A DNA stretch of 48,872 nucleotides from Bacteroidales bacterium (GTDB lineage Bacteria > Bacteroidota > Bacteroidia > Bacteroidales > Paludibacteraceae): NCBI GenBank assembly GCA_021371875.1, contig JAJFVH010000157.1, positions 1 through 48,872 of the forward strand, written 5' to 3'. Below the pieces are notes generated by a model. The model was given only the letters and a program-made list of their open reading frames with translations. It was not told the DNA's origin and searched no databases. This document shows, in pieces, positions 33,872 to 43,974 of this stretch; within the stretch, counting starts at the first letter, position 1; each line of letters begins with the position of its first letter. Position numbers and translations under genes: made by a program.

Positions 33872-35905
33872 TTAGTTAGCTAAAACAAAATGGAATCCTA
33901 ATACTTCATTCTTACTATCGCCGGCTCCTGTTGCATTAGAAACACATCCCAACCAGAATCCGTCAGTGTCAATGGTGCCAAGACTCGAACTTCCATGAGA
34001 CACAAAAATCCATTCGTTCAGCGTCAGGGGTGTTGTCCAGTTAGCTCCCTTAGGATTAGTCGTATTTAGCCACGATCCGGGACTGCCCGTATAATTAACA
34101 AGCGGGAATTCAAATGTGAGAGATGGGACATCGGGTTTAATGGTCACTTTACCGGAAACGGTATATCCGGCAGTAGTTACATTTCCACCTGCATCATATA
34201 AATCCTGTGTAAAAGTAGCTTTAATATCAGAGCCGCTTGCTTCAAATTTAATGCTTGCACTTTTGGCAATGTCGCTGGTTTTTTGAGTCCATACCCAACT
34301 GTTCGATGTGTAGTCGGTTCCAAAGGTGGTGGCGCTGGTCCATCCACCGCTCAAATCGAAATTCAACCAATCCACAAACCAGGCTATATCGGGCTTAAAG
34401 GTTTTACCAACCAATGCTTTTTTCCAAGCTGCCAATGGATCGACAGTTCCACCACCCAATTGAGGAATTAAATGATAAACCATATATTCAGGTTTAAGCG
34501 GATCGCGTTTACCAACCCACATACCAGAAACGGCGCCCGTCGGGTCTTTTTCAATTTTAGTGATACGCCATTGATTGGCATCTGTTGTTGCAAGGGTTAC
34601 CCAACCACCACAAATTACAAAGTTAGGTGTAATCCCGGCAAAGGTGTAGACTCCTTTATTATCCAATGTATAAGAACCTGTTGTAGATTTTCCGTCAGGA
34701 GCAACATAAACAGCCGTGTTAGTCTCAGAATTCAGTGTCAGAGAGAAGTTAGCAAAATTAGCAGCAGCAGCTGCATTATATCCTGTCCAGCTATCATATT
34801 TATCAGCAGATGTCCAGCCTGTGTTCATCAACGAACCATCCAAATTTGCCCAGTTAAACGGAGTTGAAGGCGAAAGTACCCATTTAACACTCTTCGAAAC
34901 AGTTTGGGAGATATCGGTTTGCCAACCATCAGGCAATGTAGGTTCAGGTTCTACAGTCACTGGAGGCGTCCAGCTGTCTTTATAATCTTTACTAATAAAG
35001 TTATAAACCAAAAGGCAAGCACCTTCGCCCGAGAGTGCAGCATCACGTAAAACGGCTAATTGCATAGTATTTTCAGTTAATGATAAAATTTTAATATCGC
35101 CCCAGTTCAAAACCACACCATTACGTCCACTGTCATGAAGAATGCCAGCATCCTGAATTTTCATTGAATAATTTTCGGTGTCAATTAAGTACTTGCCTGT
35201 TTGTGTACCAAGGCTTGGTATAGATGTATGTTCAACTACTACATTCGCACCGCCTTTCAGATTGAATGTCATTGAACCAAAATCCACAGCACTCATTAGC
35301 CATGAATTGCCTTTATAATCGGGATCCCAATGCCATGAGTCGGTAATACCTAATGTTTCTTTTACATAATCTCCAGACTTCCCTTCGGCATACAAGGCAG
35401 CACTCTTCCAGTTATCTTCTGTCCCATAGAAATAGAGTGGTCCTATAAAATACCTGCTTACCGCATTTGCATCCAAATCGAGGTACCATGTTTTTTCCTG
35501 TCCTGCACCACCCGAAATCAAAGTCCACATCGGGTCGCTTACGAATTCGGCATACATATTTTCAACATTAAAAGTCACTGTGTCGCCATATACAACTCCA
35601 CCACGGGTTTGAACGCCAAATTGCACATTGTAGGTTCCTGCAAAAGGCATTTTCAACGTGACCTTCTGTTCCTGACTACGTCCCTGTGGATGATTCCACA
35701 ACGGAGTATATTGAGTTCCCATCAAACTCGTCAGATAGACGATATTCGGATTGGTAGCATCATGCTCAATCTTGAAAGCAATGCCTTCTACCAAATCTTC
35801 CGACTTTACATCTTTTGTACCCAAAGCAAACTCTTCGGGCGAACAAGATGTAAACATTATTGCCACTATGGACAACAGAGAAAATAATTTAAATATCTTA
35901 TTCAT
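33872..35905 (-). CDS. Surface glycan-binding lipoprotein (SusE/F position)
   Basis: Probable outer-membrane lipoprotein that binds the target polysaccharide; it takes the place of SGBP-B or SusE/F after susD. ATG at 35905 is chosen because it gives a proper lipoprotein signal (MNKIFKLFSLLSIVAIMFTSC, Cys21). An N-terminal PKD-like domain (about 40-120) with a W-containing exposed region is followed by three Trp-rich beta modules: about 135-320 (EKTWYLDLDAN), about 335-490 (KSVKWVLSPSTPFNWANLDG...NTGWTSADKYDSW) and about 510-677 (PDIAWFVDWLNFDLSGGWTSATTFG...NSWVW). The last two look like a duplication. At 677 residues it is longer than a typical SGBP-B. The many surface-type Trp residues support glycan binding. 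I could not name the family precisely. Confidence 0.75.
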   Translation of the reverse strand: MNKIFKLFSLLSIVAIMFTSCSPEEFALGTKDVKSEDLVEGIAFKIEHDATNPNIVYLTSLMGTQYTPLWNHPQGRSQEQKVTLKMPFAGTYNVQFGVQTRGGVVYGDTVTFNVENMYAEFVSDPMWTLISGGAGQEKTWYLDLDANAVSRYFIGPLYFYGTEDNWKSAALYAEGKSGDYVKETLGITDSWHWDPDYKGNSWLMSAVDFGSMTFNLKGGANVVVEHTSIPSLGTQTGKYLIDTENYSMKIQDAGILHDSGRNGVVLNWGDIKILSLTENTMQLAVLRDAALSGEGACLLVYNFISKDYKDSWTPPVTVEPEPTLPDGWQTDISQTVSKSVKWVLSPSTPFNWANLDGSLMNTGWTSADKYDSWTGYNAAAAANFANFSLTLNSETNTAVYVAPDGKSTTGSYTLDNKGVYTFAGITPNFVICGGWVTLATTDANQWRITKIEKDPTGAVSGMWVGKRDPLKPEYMVYHLIPQLGGGTVDPLAAWKKALVGKTFKPDIAWFVDWLNFDLSGGWTSATTFGTDYTSNSWVWTQKTSDIAKSASIKFEASGSDIKATFTQDLYDAGGNVTTAGYTVSGKVTIKPDVPSLTFEFPLVNYTGSPGSWLNTTNPKGANWTTPLTLNEWIFVSHGSSSLGTIDTDGFWLGCVSNATGAGDSKNEVLGFHFVLAN

Positions 35906-35928
35906 AATATTGTCATTTTTAAAGTTTA

Positions 35929-37569
35929 TTACCAACCTGCATTTTGCACCAGCACACCATTGGAAAGTGTAATCTGGGTATTCGGAATTTGCATGAAACC
36001 CCTTGTTTTTGTAATATTACCAGCAGTAATAGTAACCACATCATTTGCTTTTCCGCTTAATACATTTTGGGTTTGGGCAATGGTAGAAGCTGCAGTGCTA
36101 AGTCCCTGGCGAAGCAAATCCCAGTAGCGAAGTCCTTCAAAAGCAAATTCAAACCGACGTTCATTCAAAATATCATCTTTAGTAACCGATGTTTTTTCTG
36201 TCAGTCCGGCACGGGTATGTACTGCATTATAATATGTAACTGCATTAGCCGATCCTAATTCGGCAGCCATCAACAATACATCGGCATAACGAATCACTAC
36301 GAAATCCTGATCCTGAGAAATCTGAAAGTCATTAGAGCCTCCGGTGTCGGATGTGCCATCGGGCAAAGCTGTCGGGGTATATTTTTTCACGGTATAACCG
36401 GTATATTCGCGCTGATCTTTAAAATCGAAAGTTTTGTCTATGCCTTCGCCGGCTATATCGATGATGGAAGCCACCTTGCGGGCATCGCCTGCTGCATAAG
36501 CTGTTACAAGCGACGGATTTACAGTACAAGCGCCCCAGCCTTTTCCATAAGGAGACCAGTTTGTGTTACGCATACCCATCATAACGAGCCAACGGTTACC
36601 ATCCATCATCCCATTATAATCCTGGGTATTATTAAACTTTTGGGCAAACACGGTTTCCTTGTTCCCCTTTCCGGCATAACCCGATTTATCCAAGGTGTTT
36701 TCCGTAGCATTAGCAACATAACTTGAGGCAGGCCAAAGAGATTTGTAATCTTCCAATAATTCAAACTCATGGCTTTCAATCACATCTTCCAATCCAGCCA
36801 GTACTTCTGCTTTAGTTACACCTAAATCATCTTTAGCATAATATCCTGTATAGAACAAGTAAACACGAGCCAGCATAGCTTTGGCAGCATAACTGGTAAC
36901 ACGACCGTCATTTGTTACAGCGTTAGCTTTCGGATAAGCAGTTGCAGGGATATTTGCAGCGGCAAATTTCAAATCTTCAACAATCAATTTATAGGTTTCA
37001 GCCGGATCGGCCTGGGCTACATTGTCAGTTGTAGGCTCTGTCAGCAACGGCACTTTCTCGAAAAGACGAACCAAATCAAAGTACATAATTGCACGCAGGA
37101 AACGCGTTTCGCCTTCGATGCGACTGCGGGTTGCAGTAATCACAGCCTCATCGGCAGAAGTCCATGAAGCAATATCGGGTAACTTCAGCAACAAGGTGTT
37201 GCATCTGAAAATACCTGCATAATAATCGCCCCACGTACCATTGAACAAGTTATTGTCCGAAGGTGATTGAGAAATATCAAAGCGGTCCAGAGCCTGATAA
37301 CCGCGGCCATCGGTATTTCCCGTTCCGCCGAAACAATTATCGGAAAGCACTTCAGAAATCACATAAAATGAAAGATTACCATTGGATGAAGTCCGTTGAT
37401 AACCATCATAGCATCCAACCAAAGCCATCTCGGCATCGGCTTCGGTTTTATAAAAGTTCTGATCAAGGATGGATGTCTGCGGTTCAACATCCAAAAAACT
37501 TTCGGAGCAAGAAGCAAAACTGATTATCATTGCCCCCAACACCAGTATATTTAATTTGAACTTATTCAT
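35929..37569 (-). CDS. susD: SusD-family glycan-binding lipoprotein
   Basis: Outer-membrane lipoprotein that caps the SusC-like channel and hands it oligosaccharides. The 546 residues start with a lipoprotein signal peptide (IISFASC, Cys21) and SESFLDVEPQTSILDQNFYKTEADAEMALVGCYDGY, the standard SusD opening. RFLRAIMYFDLVRLFEKVPL and AKAMLARVYLFYTGYY are TPR-like helices of the family, and the C-terminal ILNERRFEFAFEGLRYWDLLRQG is the RagB/SusD signature. It lies 18 bases after susC and 23 bases before the next gene, a close operon. Context indicates xyloglucan; the binding residues were not traced. Confidence 0.95.
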   Translation of the reverse strand: MNKFKLNILVLGAMIISFASCSESFLDVEPQTSILDQNFYKTEADAEMALVGCYDGYQRTSSNGNLSFYVISEVLSDNCFGGTGNTDGRGYQALDRFDISQSPSDNNLFNGTWGDYYAGIFRCNTLLLKLPDIASWTSADEAVITATRSRIEGETRFLRAIMYFDLVRLFEKVPLLTEPTTDNVAQADPAETYKLIVEDLKFAAANIPATAYPKANAVTNDGRVTSYAAKAMLARVYLFYTGYYAKDDLGVTKAEVLAGLEDVIESHEFELLEDYKSLWPASSYVANATENTLDKSGYAGKGNKETVFAQKFNNTQDYNGMMDGNRWLVMMGMRNTNWSPYGKGWGACTVNPSLVTAYAAGDARKVASIIDIAGEGIDKTFDFKDQREYTGYTVKKYTPTALPDGTSDTGGSNDFQISQDQDFVVIRYADVLLMAAELGSANAVTYYNAVHTRAGLTEKTSVTKDDILNERRFEFAFEGLRYWDLLRQGLSTAASTIAQTQNVLSGKANDVVTITAGNITKTRGFMQIPNTQITLSNGVLVQNAGW

Positions 37570-37587
37570 AATTCTTTGTTTTAAATA

Positions 37588-40500
37588 TTAGAATTTAAGA
37601 TTAACACCAACCAGATAAGTTGTAGGGCGTGGATAATAACCAAGGTCGATTCCCGATACCCATTTATCCGTTCCATAACCAATTTCAGGATCCATTCCGG
37701 TGTATTTGGTGAATGTAAATGCGTTCTGTACAGAACCATAAAGTCTACACTGGCTAATGTATTTGTTTTTGATCAACTTGGCAAAGTCGTAGCCCAACGT
37801 AATGTTGCTTATACGAAGAAAATCGCCATCCTGTAAGTAAAGATCTGAGAATTGCCAGTTTATATTACTTTCGGTTACACGAGGCGTTCTGTAAGAAGTA
37901 CCTTCACCTGTCCAACGATCAAGAATAGCAGTGGTGTAATTTGCCTGTTTGTTAGCATGGTTACGATAAGATTGAACAATCTTGTTTCCCATCACGCCAT
38001 TTGCATTAACTGCAAAATCAAATCCTTTGTAATCGAAGCCCAAGTTTAAGCCAAAAGTAAAGTCCGGCATTCCGTTACCTAAATCGGTTTTATCTTCAGC
38101 ATTTATCACACCGTCCTTCACTACATCTACATATTTAACATCGCCCGGTTTCACATTGGCTTGCAATATTCCATTTCCGGCGGCTTTCCAATCAGCAATT
38201 TCCTGTTCGCTTTGGAAAATACCGGCTGTTTTATATCCCCAGAAGTATCCGATAGCGTGTCCGTTCTCGGCACGATAAAACTCTTCCGAGTTATCGTAAA
38301 GCATATTGGTGGCGCCGTGAATGATCCCATCTTCAGTAGGTATATTGCCCACTTCATTTTTGTTATAAGCGCCATTAATACCAACATGATAATTGAATTT
38401 ATCGATATGGTCGTTCCAGTCCAAAGCCAATTCAACACCTGTATTCTTTACGTCTCCCCCATTAATATAAGGAGCGCCTGCCCCTGCTGTTGCCAGAATA
38501 GGCGCCTGTACCAACCAGTCTTTCGTCGCTTTTACATAGAAATCAGCATTCATTCCTAAGCGGTTTTTCAAGAATCGGGCATCAATACCAATATTGGTTT
38601 GCTCGGAAGTTTCCCACTTCAAATTTTCGTTCGATAAACGACTTGGATAAGCGCCAGCAACATTAGTTCCTTCAGTACCGAATACATAGTATGCGGCAGG
38701 ATTACTGCCACTGTAGCCTGTAGAAGTATTAATAGGAGAAGCATATTGGAAAGCATCAATATCCTGATTACCGACCTGACCCCAACTGGCACGGAACTTC
38801 AGGAAATCCAACCAACTTTTTGAGCTTTCCATAAAATCTTCATTAGTTATTACCCAACCGGCAGATAGTGATGGGAAATATCCCCAACGATGTCCCGCCG
38901 CAAATTTAGAAGAACCATCGGCACGAACAGTAGCATTCAGCATGTATTTTTCCAGATAGCTATATCCCAAACGACCGAAATAGGATACACGGCGGTATAT
39001 GGTTTCAGGCTTTCCATTCACTGTTCTGGTTTCCACTATATTTCCGTCTTCATCCTTGTATGCCTGGCCTGTAGTGTTATCAAGATACGCATGAGAGAAA
39101 TCGTTGAATTGAGATAACAGATTCCAGTTAGAAGCTGACAGATATGTTCCCTGATAACGAACAGATTCCATACCGATCAAGGCATTAAAAGCATGATCGT
39201 CGTTAATATTAAAATCATAACCGGCTGTGTTGGTCCACGTTATCGTATGGCCTTTACTCATATTCTGAGAAGTGGTCGTATGTTGTTTGTTATAAGAATA
39301 AATAGAAAGCTGATAAAGCGGACTGAAGCTGCGGTATTCCGAAGCATAATAATTAATCCCTAACGTAGATTTGATTTTCAGATTTTTGATCGGTTGTAAT
39401 TCCGCGTAAATATCGGCCATCAACTTCTGATTATCATTTGCATTATTTGTATTGGTCATCATCGATCCGTAAGGGTTACCGTCTCCTTTATACCATGTTG
39501 AGTTACTTGTATCATTGTATGGGCTGTCATAGATGTTATTGTCGCTGTAAACAGGAGAAAGCGGAGAAGTAGCAAATGCTCCACGAAGTGTATTGTTATA
39601 TTGATTGCCTACATTGACACCCGTATTTTTCATATAATTAAAATTCAGGTGTTCCCCAACTTTTAAAACATCCTTGTAAAGTCGGTGCTCTGTGTTGACA
39701 CGGAAACCATATCGTTCGTAATTAGAAACAGCAGAACCGCCCACGACACCTTCCTGCGAAGTATAGTTCAACGAAAGCGAATACACAGAAGCATCGGAGC
39801 CGCCATTAACATTTAATGAATAGTTTTCTGTTTTTGCATTGTCCTTAAACATCTGGCTAACCCAGTCGGTATCGGCCAAATCTCCCATTGAAGCCCAATC
39901 ATAAACAGAAGAACCGGAGTTAAGCGCTTGCTCATCCATAATTGTTTTATACTCTTCTGCATTCAACATATTGGCTTTGCGGTTCACATTCTGTACGCCG
40001 TAATAGGCATCGAACGATACTTGTCCTTTGCCGGCTTGCCCTTGTTTGGTAGTTACCAATACAACGCCGTTAGCTGCCTGGGCGCCATAGATGGCTGCCG
40101 AAGCAGCATCTTTCAATATGTCGATGGATTGGATGTCCGAAGCATTCAACACTGAAATATCTCCTTCTATACCATCAATAATATAAAGGGGGCCGGAATT
40201 TCCAACTGTACCAAGTCCACGAATAGTTACTTTCATGTCTGATCCCGGCTGGCCGGAAGTAGACGAAATGCTCACCCCAGGAGTTTTTCCCTGTAATGCC
40301 TGTAAAGGACTCATTGTGTTTAATTTTTGCAGTTCATCTCCTTTCACTTGTACAGTAGCACCGGTAACAAGTTTCTTTTTTTGAACTCCATAGCCTATAA
40401 CTATTACTTCGTCGAGGCTTTTTGAGTCTTCTACCAATCGGATAGTTAATTGCGAATCACTGATTGGCACGTTTTGGGTTATAAAGCCAACATACGAAAC

Positions 40501-40767
40501 AACAAGCGCTTCACCTTTTTTTGCTTTAAGCGAAAAAGCTCCGTTTAAATCGGTAATAGTTCCTTGTGTTGTCCCTTTCACCAAAACGCTAACGCCTATT
40601 AGCGGCTCACCGTCGGTATCGGACAAAACAATCCCTGAAACTTTCCCGTCAGAATTCTGAGCAGCAACCAGTCCAAACGAACATAGCATCACCGCAAAGA
40701 TTACATACTTGTTCAAAAGGCCTTTTTTTACCCTTCGAACACATTGAATCACGTGATTTTCATTCAT
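37588..40767 (-). CDS. susC: SusC-family TonB-dependent outer-membrane transporter
   Basis: Imports oligosaccharides across the outer membrane with energy from TonB. The 1059-residue protein has a signal peptide (about 13-36), a carboxypeptidase-regulatory-like domain (about 40-115; GIVLSDTDGEPLIGVSVLVKGTTQGTITDLNGAF), the TonB-box region LDEVIVIGYG, and a plug with the SusC/RagA signature GPLYIIDGIEGDISVLNASDIQSIDILKDAASAAIYGAQAANGVVLVTTK. The barrel follows and ends in an aromatic residue (VGVNLKF). It forms a pair with the adjacent susD, downstream of the GH31 gene by 122 bp. That gap has no clear -7 element, so transcription from GH31 is likely. Confidence 0.96.
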   Translation of the reverse strand: MNENHVIQCVRRVKKGLLNKYVIFAVMLCSFGLVAAQNSDGKVSGIVLSDTDGEPLIGVSVLVKGTTQGTITDLNGAFSLKAKKGEALVVSYVGFITQNVPISDSQLTIRLVEDSKSLDEVIVIGYGVQKKKLVTGATVQVKGDELQKLNTMSPLQALQGKTPGVSISSTSGQPGSDMKVTIRGLGTVGNSGPLYIIDGIEGDISVLNASDIQSIDILKDAASAAIYGAQAANGVVLVTTKQGQAGKGQVSFDAYYGVQNVNRKANMLNAEEYKTIMDEQALNSGSSVYDWASMGDLADTDWVSQMFKDNAKTENYSLNVNGGSDASVYSLSLNYTSQEGVVGGSAVSNYERYGFRVNTEHRLYKDVLKVGEHLNFNYMKNTGVNVGNQYNNTLRGAFATSPLSPVYSDNNIYDSPYNDTSNSTWYKGDGNPYGSMMTNTNNANDNQKLMADIYAELQPIKNLKIKSTLGINYYASEYRSFSPLYQLSIYSYNKQHTTTSQNMSKGHTITWTNTAGYDFNINDDHAFNALIGMESVRYQGTYLSASNWNLLSQFNDFSHAYLDNTTGQAYKDEDGNIVETRTVNGKPETIYRRVSYFGRLGYSYLEKYMLNATVRADGSSKFAAGHRWGYFPSLSAGWVITNEDFMESSKSWLDFLKFRASWGQVGNQDIDAFQYASPINTSTGYSGSNPAAYYVFGTEGTNVAGAYPSRLSNENLKWETSEQTNIGIDARFLKNRLGMNADFYVKATKDWLVQAPILATAGAGAPYINGGDVKNTGVELALDWNDHIDKFNYHVGINGAYNKNEVGNIPTEDGIIHGATNMLYDNSEEFYRAENGHAIGYFWGYKTAGIFQSEQEIADWKAAGNGILQANVKPGDVKYVDVVKDGVINAEDKTDLGNGMPDFTFGLNLGFDYKGFDFAVNANGVMGNKIVQSYRNHANKQANYTTAILDRWTGEGTSYRTPRVTESNINWQFSDLYLQDGDFLRISNITLGYDFAKLIKNKYISQCRLYGSVQNAFTFTKYTGMDPEIGYGTDKWVSGIDLGYYPRPTTYLVGVNLKF

Positions 40768-40889
40768 AATTGATATTAATTTAAAGTTAATAATTAGTGT
40801 TGATTTTTTATAATCTTATGTCGAATGTCCTAAGTACCAATGTCCCCTGTCTTTTTTATATCGCGAAGCGTATTTTTCGAATTCATATA

Positions 40890-43739
40890 TCATTGCAGGT
40901 TAATTTCTACTTTTGCACCACTATAATGTATGGTTTTTGCCTTTTTTGATGCGTTATCGATACCCGAAGGTTTTCCTTGTTCCACCAGGATAAGATTAAA
41001 ATCACGTTCCTTAATCATGCCGTTGAAATTACCTTTCCGGTTTCCGATAGTTAATGTTTTATCCCGATCGTTGTATGCAAATTCGATGGTTGAAAAAGCA
41101 TCTTTTTCATAATTGTAATTTATGTTTTCATCTTCGTACAATGAAAAAGTTCCGTTTTTACCGGCATAAATATAAATGGTCAGGTCGTTTTGGGTCTGCG
41201 TTGTGTTTTGAATCACATCTCCCAACGGCAAAATGCTTCCTGCAGCCACATATACCGGCATTCGGTCGTAAGGTGCAACCACATTTTGCTTTTGTCCTCC
41301 GGCAATGAATTTTCCATCATTCAGATTATACCAACCGGCACCTTCGGGGAAATACACTTCGCGTGTACGGGCTTTGTATTCGTAAACAGGGCAAACCATC
41401 AACCCGGAACCGAACATATACTGGTCGCCGATATTCAACACATTTTTATCCTGTGGAAAATCCATAACCAAACCGCGCATCAAAGTATAATCGTCGAAAT
41501 AACATTTCCCGGCCATGGAGTAAATGTAAGGCATCAAGCGATAACGAAGTTGAGTGTAATACAACATTGTTTTGTAGGCAGGATGTGTTTCCGGGGCAAT
41601 GTTCCATAGTTCGCGATAAGGGAATTGTCCGTGCGTACGAAACAGCGGAACAAAAGCGCCAAACTGATGCCAGCGAACGTTCAGCTCGCGCCATTCGTCG
41701 CGATCGGCTGAGCCTTCCGGTGCGCTTTCATAGCGTTTTTCGACACAGAAACCACCATTGTCCATTGTCCAGTAGGGAATTCCGCTCATCGAGAAATTGA
41801 TTCCTGCAGGAATCTGGGCTTTCATATCTTCCCAACGGGTGGCAATGTCGCCACTCCAGGTAGCAGTAGAATATCGTTGCAATCCGGCAAAACCCGAACG
41901 GGTAAGCAAAAATACACGTGTATTGTTATCTTCTTTTCTTTGTCCATCGTATATGGCTTCGGCATTCATCAGTGCATAAGCGTTGAAAAATTCAGTTGAA
42001 CTTCCAAGTGCTGTCGGTCCGCAAAGTGATTTGCGATAATCCATGTCCGTGCAATCGCGAACATTCGGTTCGCTGGCATCCATCCACCAGGCATCAATGC
42101 CAAGCGTGTAAAGATGATCTTTCATTTGTTTCCAGAAAAGTTTACGTGCTTCGGCCGAATATGCATCGTAGAAAGAACCTACATAACCCGGACCTACCCA
42201 GTCTTTGATACTGTCTTTTATTGCCTGCATGTACATCCAGCCTTTGTTCTTAAATTCCTTGAAATGTTCGGTGGTTTCGTAGAATTTAGGCCAGACTGAA
42301 ATCATAATTCGCGCATCCAAGGCATGAATGGAATCGACCATTCCTTTTGGGTCAGGGAAACGGTTTTTATCAAACTCGTGACTTCCCCAGGCATCTTCGG
42401 GCCAGTAATTCCAGTCAAGTACAATATTGTCGATCGGAATCTGGCGACGGCGGAATTCTTTCAACGCACCGAGTATTTCATCCTGCGTTTTGTAACGTTC
42501 GCGGCTTTGCCAAAAGCCCATGGCCCATTTAGGCATAATAGGAGCTTTACCCGTAACTATGCGATAGCCGCGGATAACTTCATCTGCATTATTCCCGCGG
42601 ATAAAATAATAATCCATTTGTTTTCCCATTTCCGACCACAAAGACAATTTGCCTTGTTCTTCGCTGGGAACGGGTGAAAGGGCTTTCAAACCAATATAAG
42701 ATACTCCTCCGTCGGGTTGCCATTCGATACGAATTTTATGACGTTTATTCTTGTCAAGTTGAGCTGAAAATTTGAAACTATTTGGATTCCATGCCGTTCT
42801 CCATCGTTCTTTTACTACCAGGCTGTCGTCGAGATAAACTTTAGTATAACCGGCATAATAGAGATTGAAGCGAAAAAGTCCGCTTTCTTTGGGTTGCAGT
42901 TCGCCTTCCCAGGTGATGGCGGCATTATTAAAAGGGAAATCTTGTGGAAAGTTTTTAATTGTCTGAAGGTTTTCGTAATCCACATTGGCTTCCTGTCTTT
43001 CAACAAAAACGTTTTTCGGATCTTTGTTTAGCATGTAAATGGCAGTTAGCCCACCTTCTTTACCGTTTTTATCAAATAATTTAAATTGATCGAGATTGGA
43101 GTAGGAACGTGGATCGCCAAAACGTGTGATAGAATAATTGTCCAAGAGAATGCCGTAGTTTTTATTGGAAATTACAAAGGGAACCGAAACTTTGGTGTTG
43201 TATTGAAAAAGCTCTTCGTTACGGCCTTTCCAGTTGAATTCGTCGGACTGGTGCTGCCCTAAACCGTAGAAAGCTTCGTCGGCAGGCGATTCAAAGACCT
43301 GACGGAAACTGTATCCTTTGGTTCCTTCCACTTCGATAGGAGCAAAAGTTTTACCACCGCCGCGTTGTTCCTGAAGGATAATATCTCCGTTGATGTCGGT
43401 AAATGAAACTTCGCCGCTGACAAGAGAAACAAGTGCTTTGACGTTGGCGGTTTGCAAAATAACTGAATCGCCTGATTGCTCTACATCCCACCCCGAAGTT
43501 TGCGTTTTGGTGTAAGAAGTAATCAGACTTTTTTGATCAATTATTTTATTGGTTGGAGTTGCAGTGACACGTATAATATTATCTGTAATTAATTGTAAAC
43601 GAATGGTTCGTACATCTCCGGGCGAAGATTGTTTGAGAGAAATGATAACTCCATCCGCTTTTTTCTGATAAGGGGCTCTGTTGCATCCTGCCAACGAAGC
43701 AACAATCAACAATAACACAATTAATCGATACCTGTTCAT
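40890..43739 (-). CDS. GH31 alpha-xylosidase with PA14 insert, lipoprotein
   Basis: Retaining exo-enzyme predicted to remove alpha-1,6-xylosyl units from xyloglucan oligosaccharides. Lipobox LAGC (Cys19) suggests anchoring to a membrane. After the N-terminal beta-sandwich, a PA14 domain is inserted at about residues 230-355 (FPFNNAAITWEGELQPKESGLFRFNLYYAGYTKVYLDDS). The barrel carries the nucleophile Asp554 in WWMDASEPN and the likely acid/base Asp631 in WSGDIATRW. The PA14 insert and 949-residue length are features shared with alpha-xylosidases such as CjXyl31A and BoGH31A. It is the first gene of the minus-strand unit, divergent from the HTCS. Alpha-glucosidase is possible but less likely. 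Confidence 0.9.
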   Translation of the reverse strand: MNRYRLIVLLLIVASLAGCNRAPYQKKADGVIISLKQSSPGDVRTIRLQLITDNIIRVTATPTNKIIDQKSLITSYTKTQTSGWDVEQSGDSVILQTANVKALVSLVSGEVSFTDINGDIILQEQRGGGKTFAPIEVEGTKGYSFRQVFESPADEAFYGLGQHQSDEFNWKGRNEELFQYNTKVSVPFVISNKNYGILLDNYSITRFGDPRSYSNLDQFKLFDKNGKEGGLTAIYMLNKDPKNVFVERQEANVDYENLQTIKNFPQDFPFNNAAITWEGELQPKESGLFRFNLYYAGYTKVYLDDSLVVKERWRTAWNPNSFKFSAQLDKNKRHKIRIEWQPDGGVSYIGLKALSPVPSEEQGKLSLWSEMGKQMDYYFIRGNNADEVIRGYRIVTGKAPIMPKWAMGFWQSRERYKTQDEILGALKEFRRRQIPIDNIVLDWNYWPEDAWGSHEFDKNRFPDPKGMVDSIHALDARIMISVWPKFYETTEHFKEFKNKGWMYMQAIKDSIKDWVGPGYVGSFYDAYSAEARKLFWKQMKDHLYTLGIDAWWMDASEPNVRDCTDMDYRKSLCGPTALGSSTEFFNAYALMNAEAIYDGQRKEDNNTRVFLLTRSGFAGLQRYSTATWSGDIATRWEDMKAQIPAGINFSMSGIPYWTMDNGGFCVEKRYESAPEGSADRDEWRELNVRWHQFGAFVPLFRTHGQFPYRELWNIAPETHPAYKTMLYYTQLRYRLMPYIYSMAGKCYFDDYTLMRGLVMDFPQDKNVLNIGDQYMFGSGLMVCPVYEYKARTREVYFPEGAGWYNLNDGKFIAGGQKQNVVAPYDRMPVYVAAGSILPLGDVIQNTTQTQNDLTIYIYAGKNGTFSLYEDENINYNYEKDAFSTIEFAYNDRDKTLTIGNRKGNFNGMIKERDFNLILVEQGKPSGIDNASKKAKTIHYSGAKVEINLQ

Positions 43740-43791
43740 GATTTTTTATAATATGTATATGTGGAAAATGAATTTAACTTTTAAGGCTTTA

Positions 43792-43799
43792 CAAAAATA
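43792..43799 (-). promoter_or_regulatory. Candidate -7 promoter element (TATTTTTG on minus strand) for the GH31-SusCD unit
   Basis: Fits TAnnTTTG on the minus strand, about 50 bases before the GH31 ATG; a TTG about 17 bases further upstream could be part of a -33 box. In the divergent gap where HTCS binding would be expected. Confidence 0.4.
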
Positions 43800-43938
43800 C
43801 AATACCAAATTCGTTTCAATAGGGGGGAATGTTTTTATCCCGGGCTGGATTTGATAACCGATGGGGGTGATTTGTTTTCTGTAAGGGCCCGAAATGATAA
43901 CAACGTGCATTATCTTTTTAGAACACACAATAATTTCA

Positions 43939-43946
43939 TACATTTG
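43939..43946 (+). promoter_or_regulatory. Candidate -7 promoter element (TACATTTG) for the HTCS
   Basis: Fits TAnnTTTG. Transcription would begin near 43953, after the upstream ATG at 43951, which supports the ATG at 43975 as the real start. Confidence 0.55.
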
Positions 43947-43974
43947 TGTTATGAACAAATACAAACTTTCTTTT

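Noticed and set aside
35905-35935. Upstream non-ATG start for the SGBP that would overlap susD
   Set aside because: The ATG at 35905 gives a proper lipoprotein leader and leaves a normal 23-base gap.
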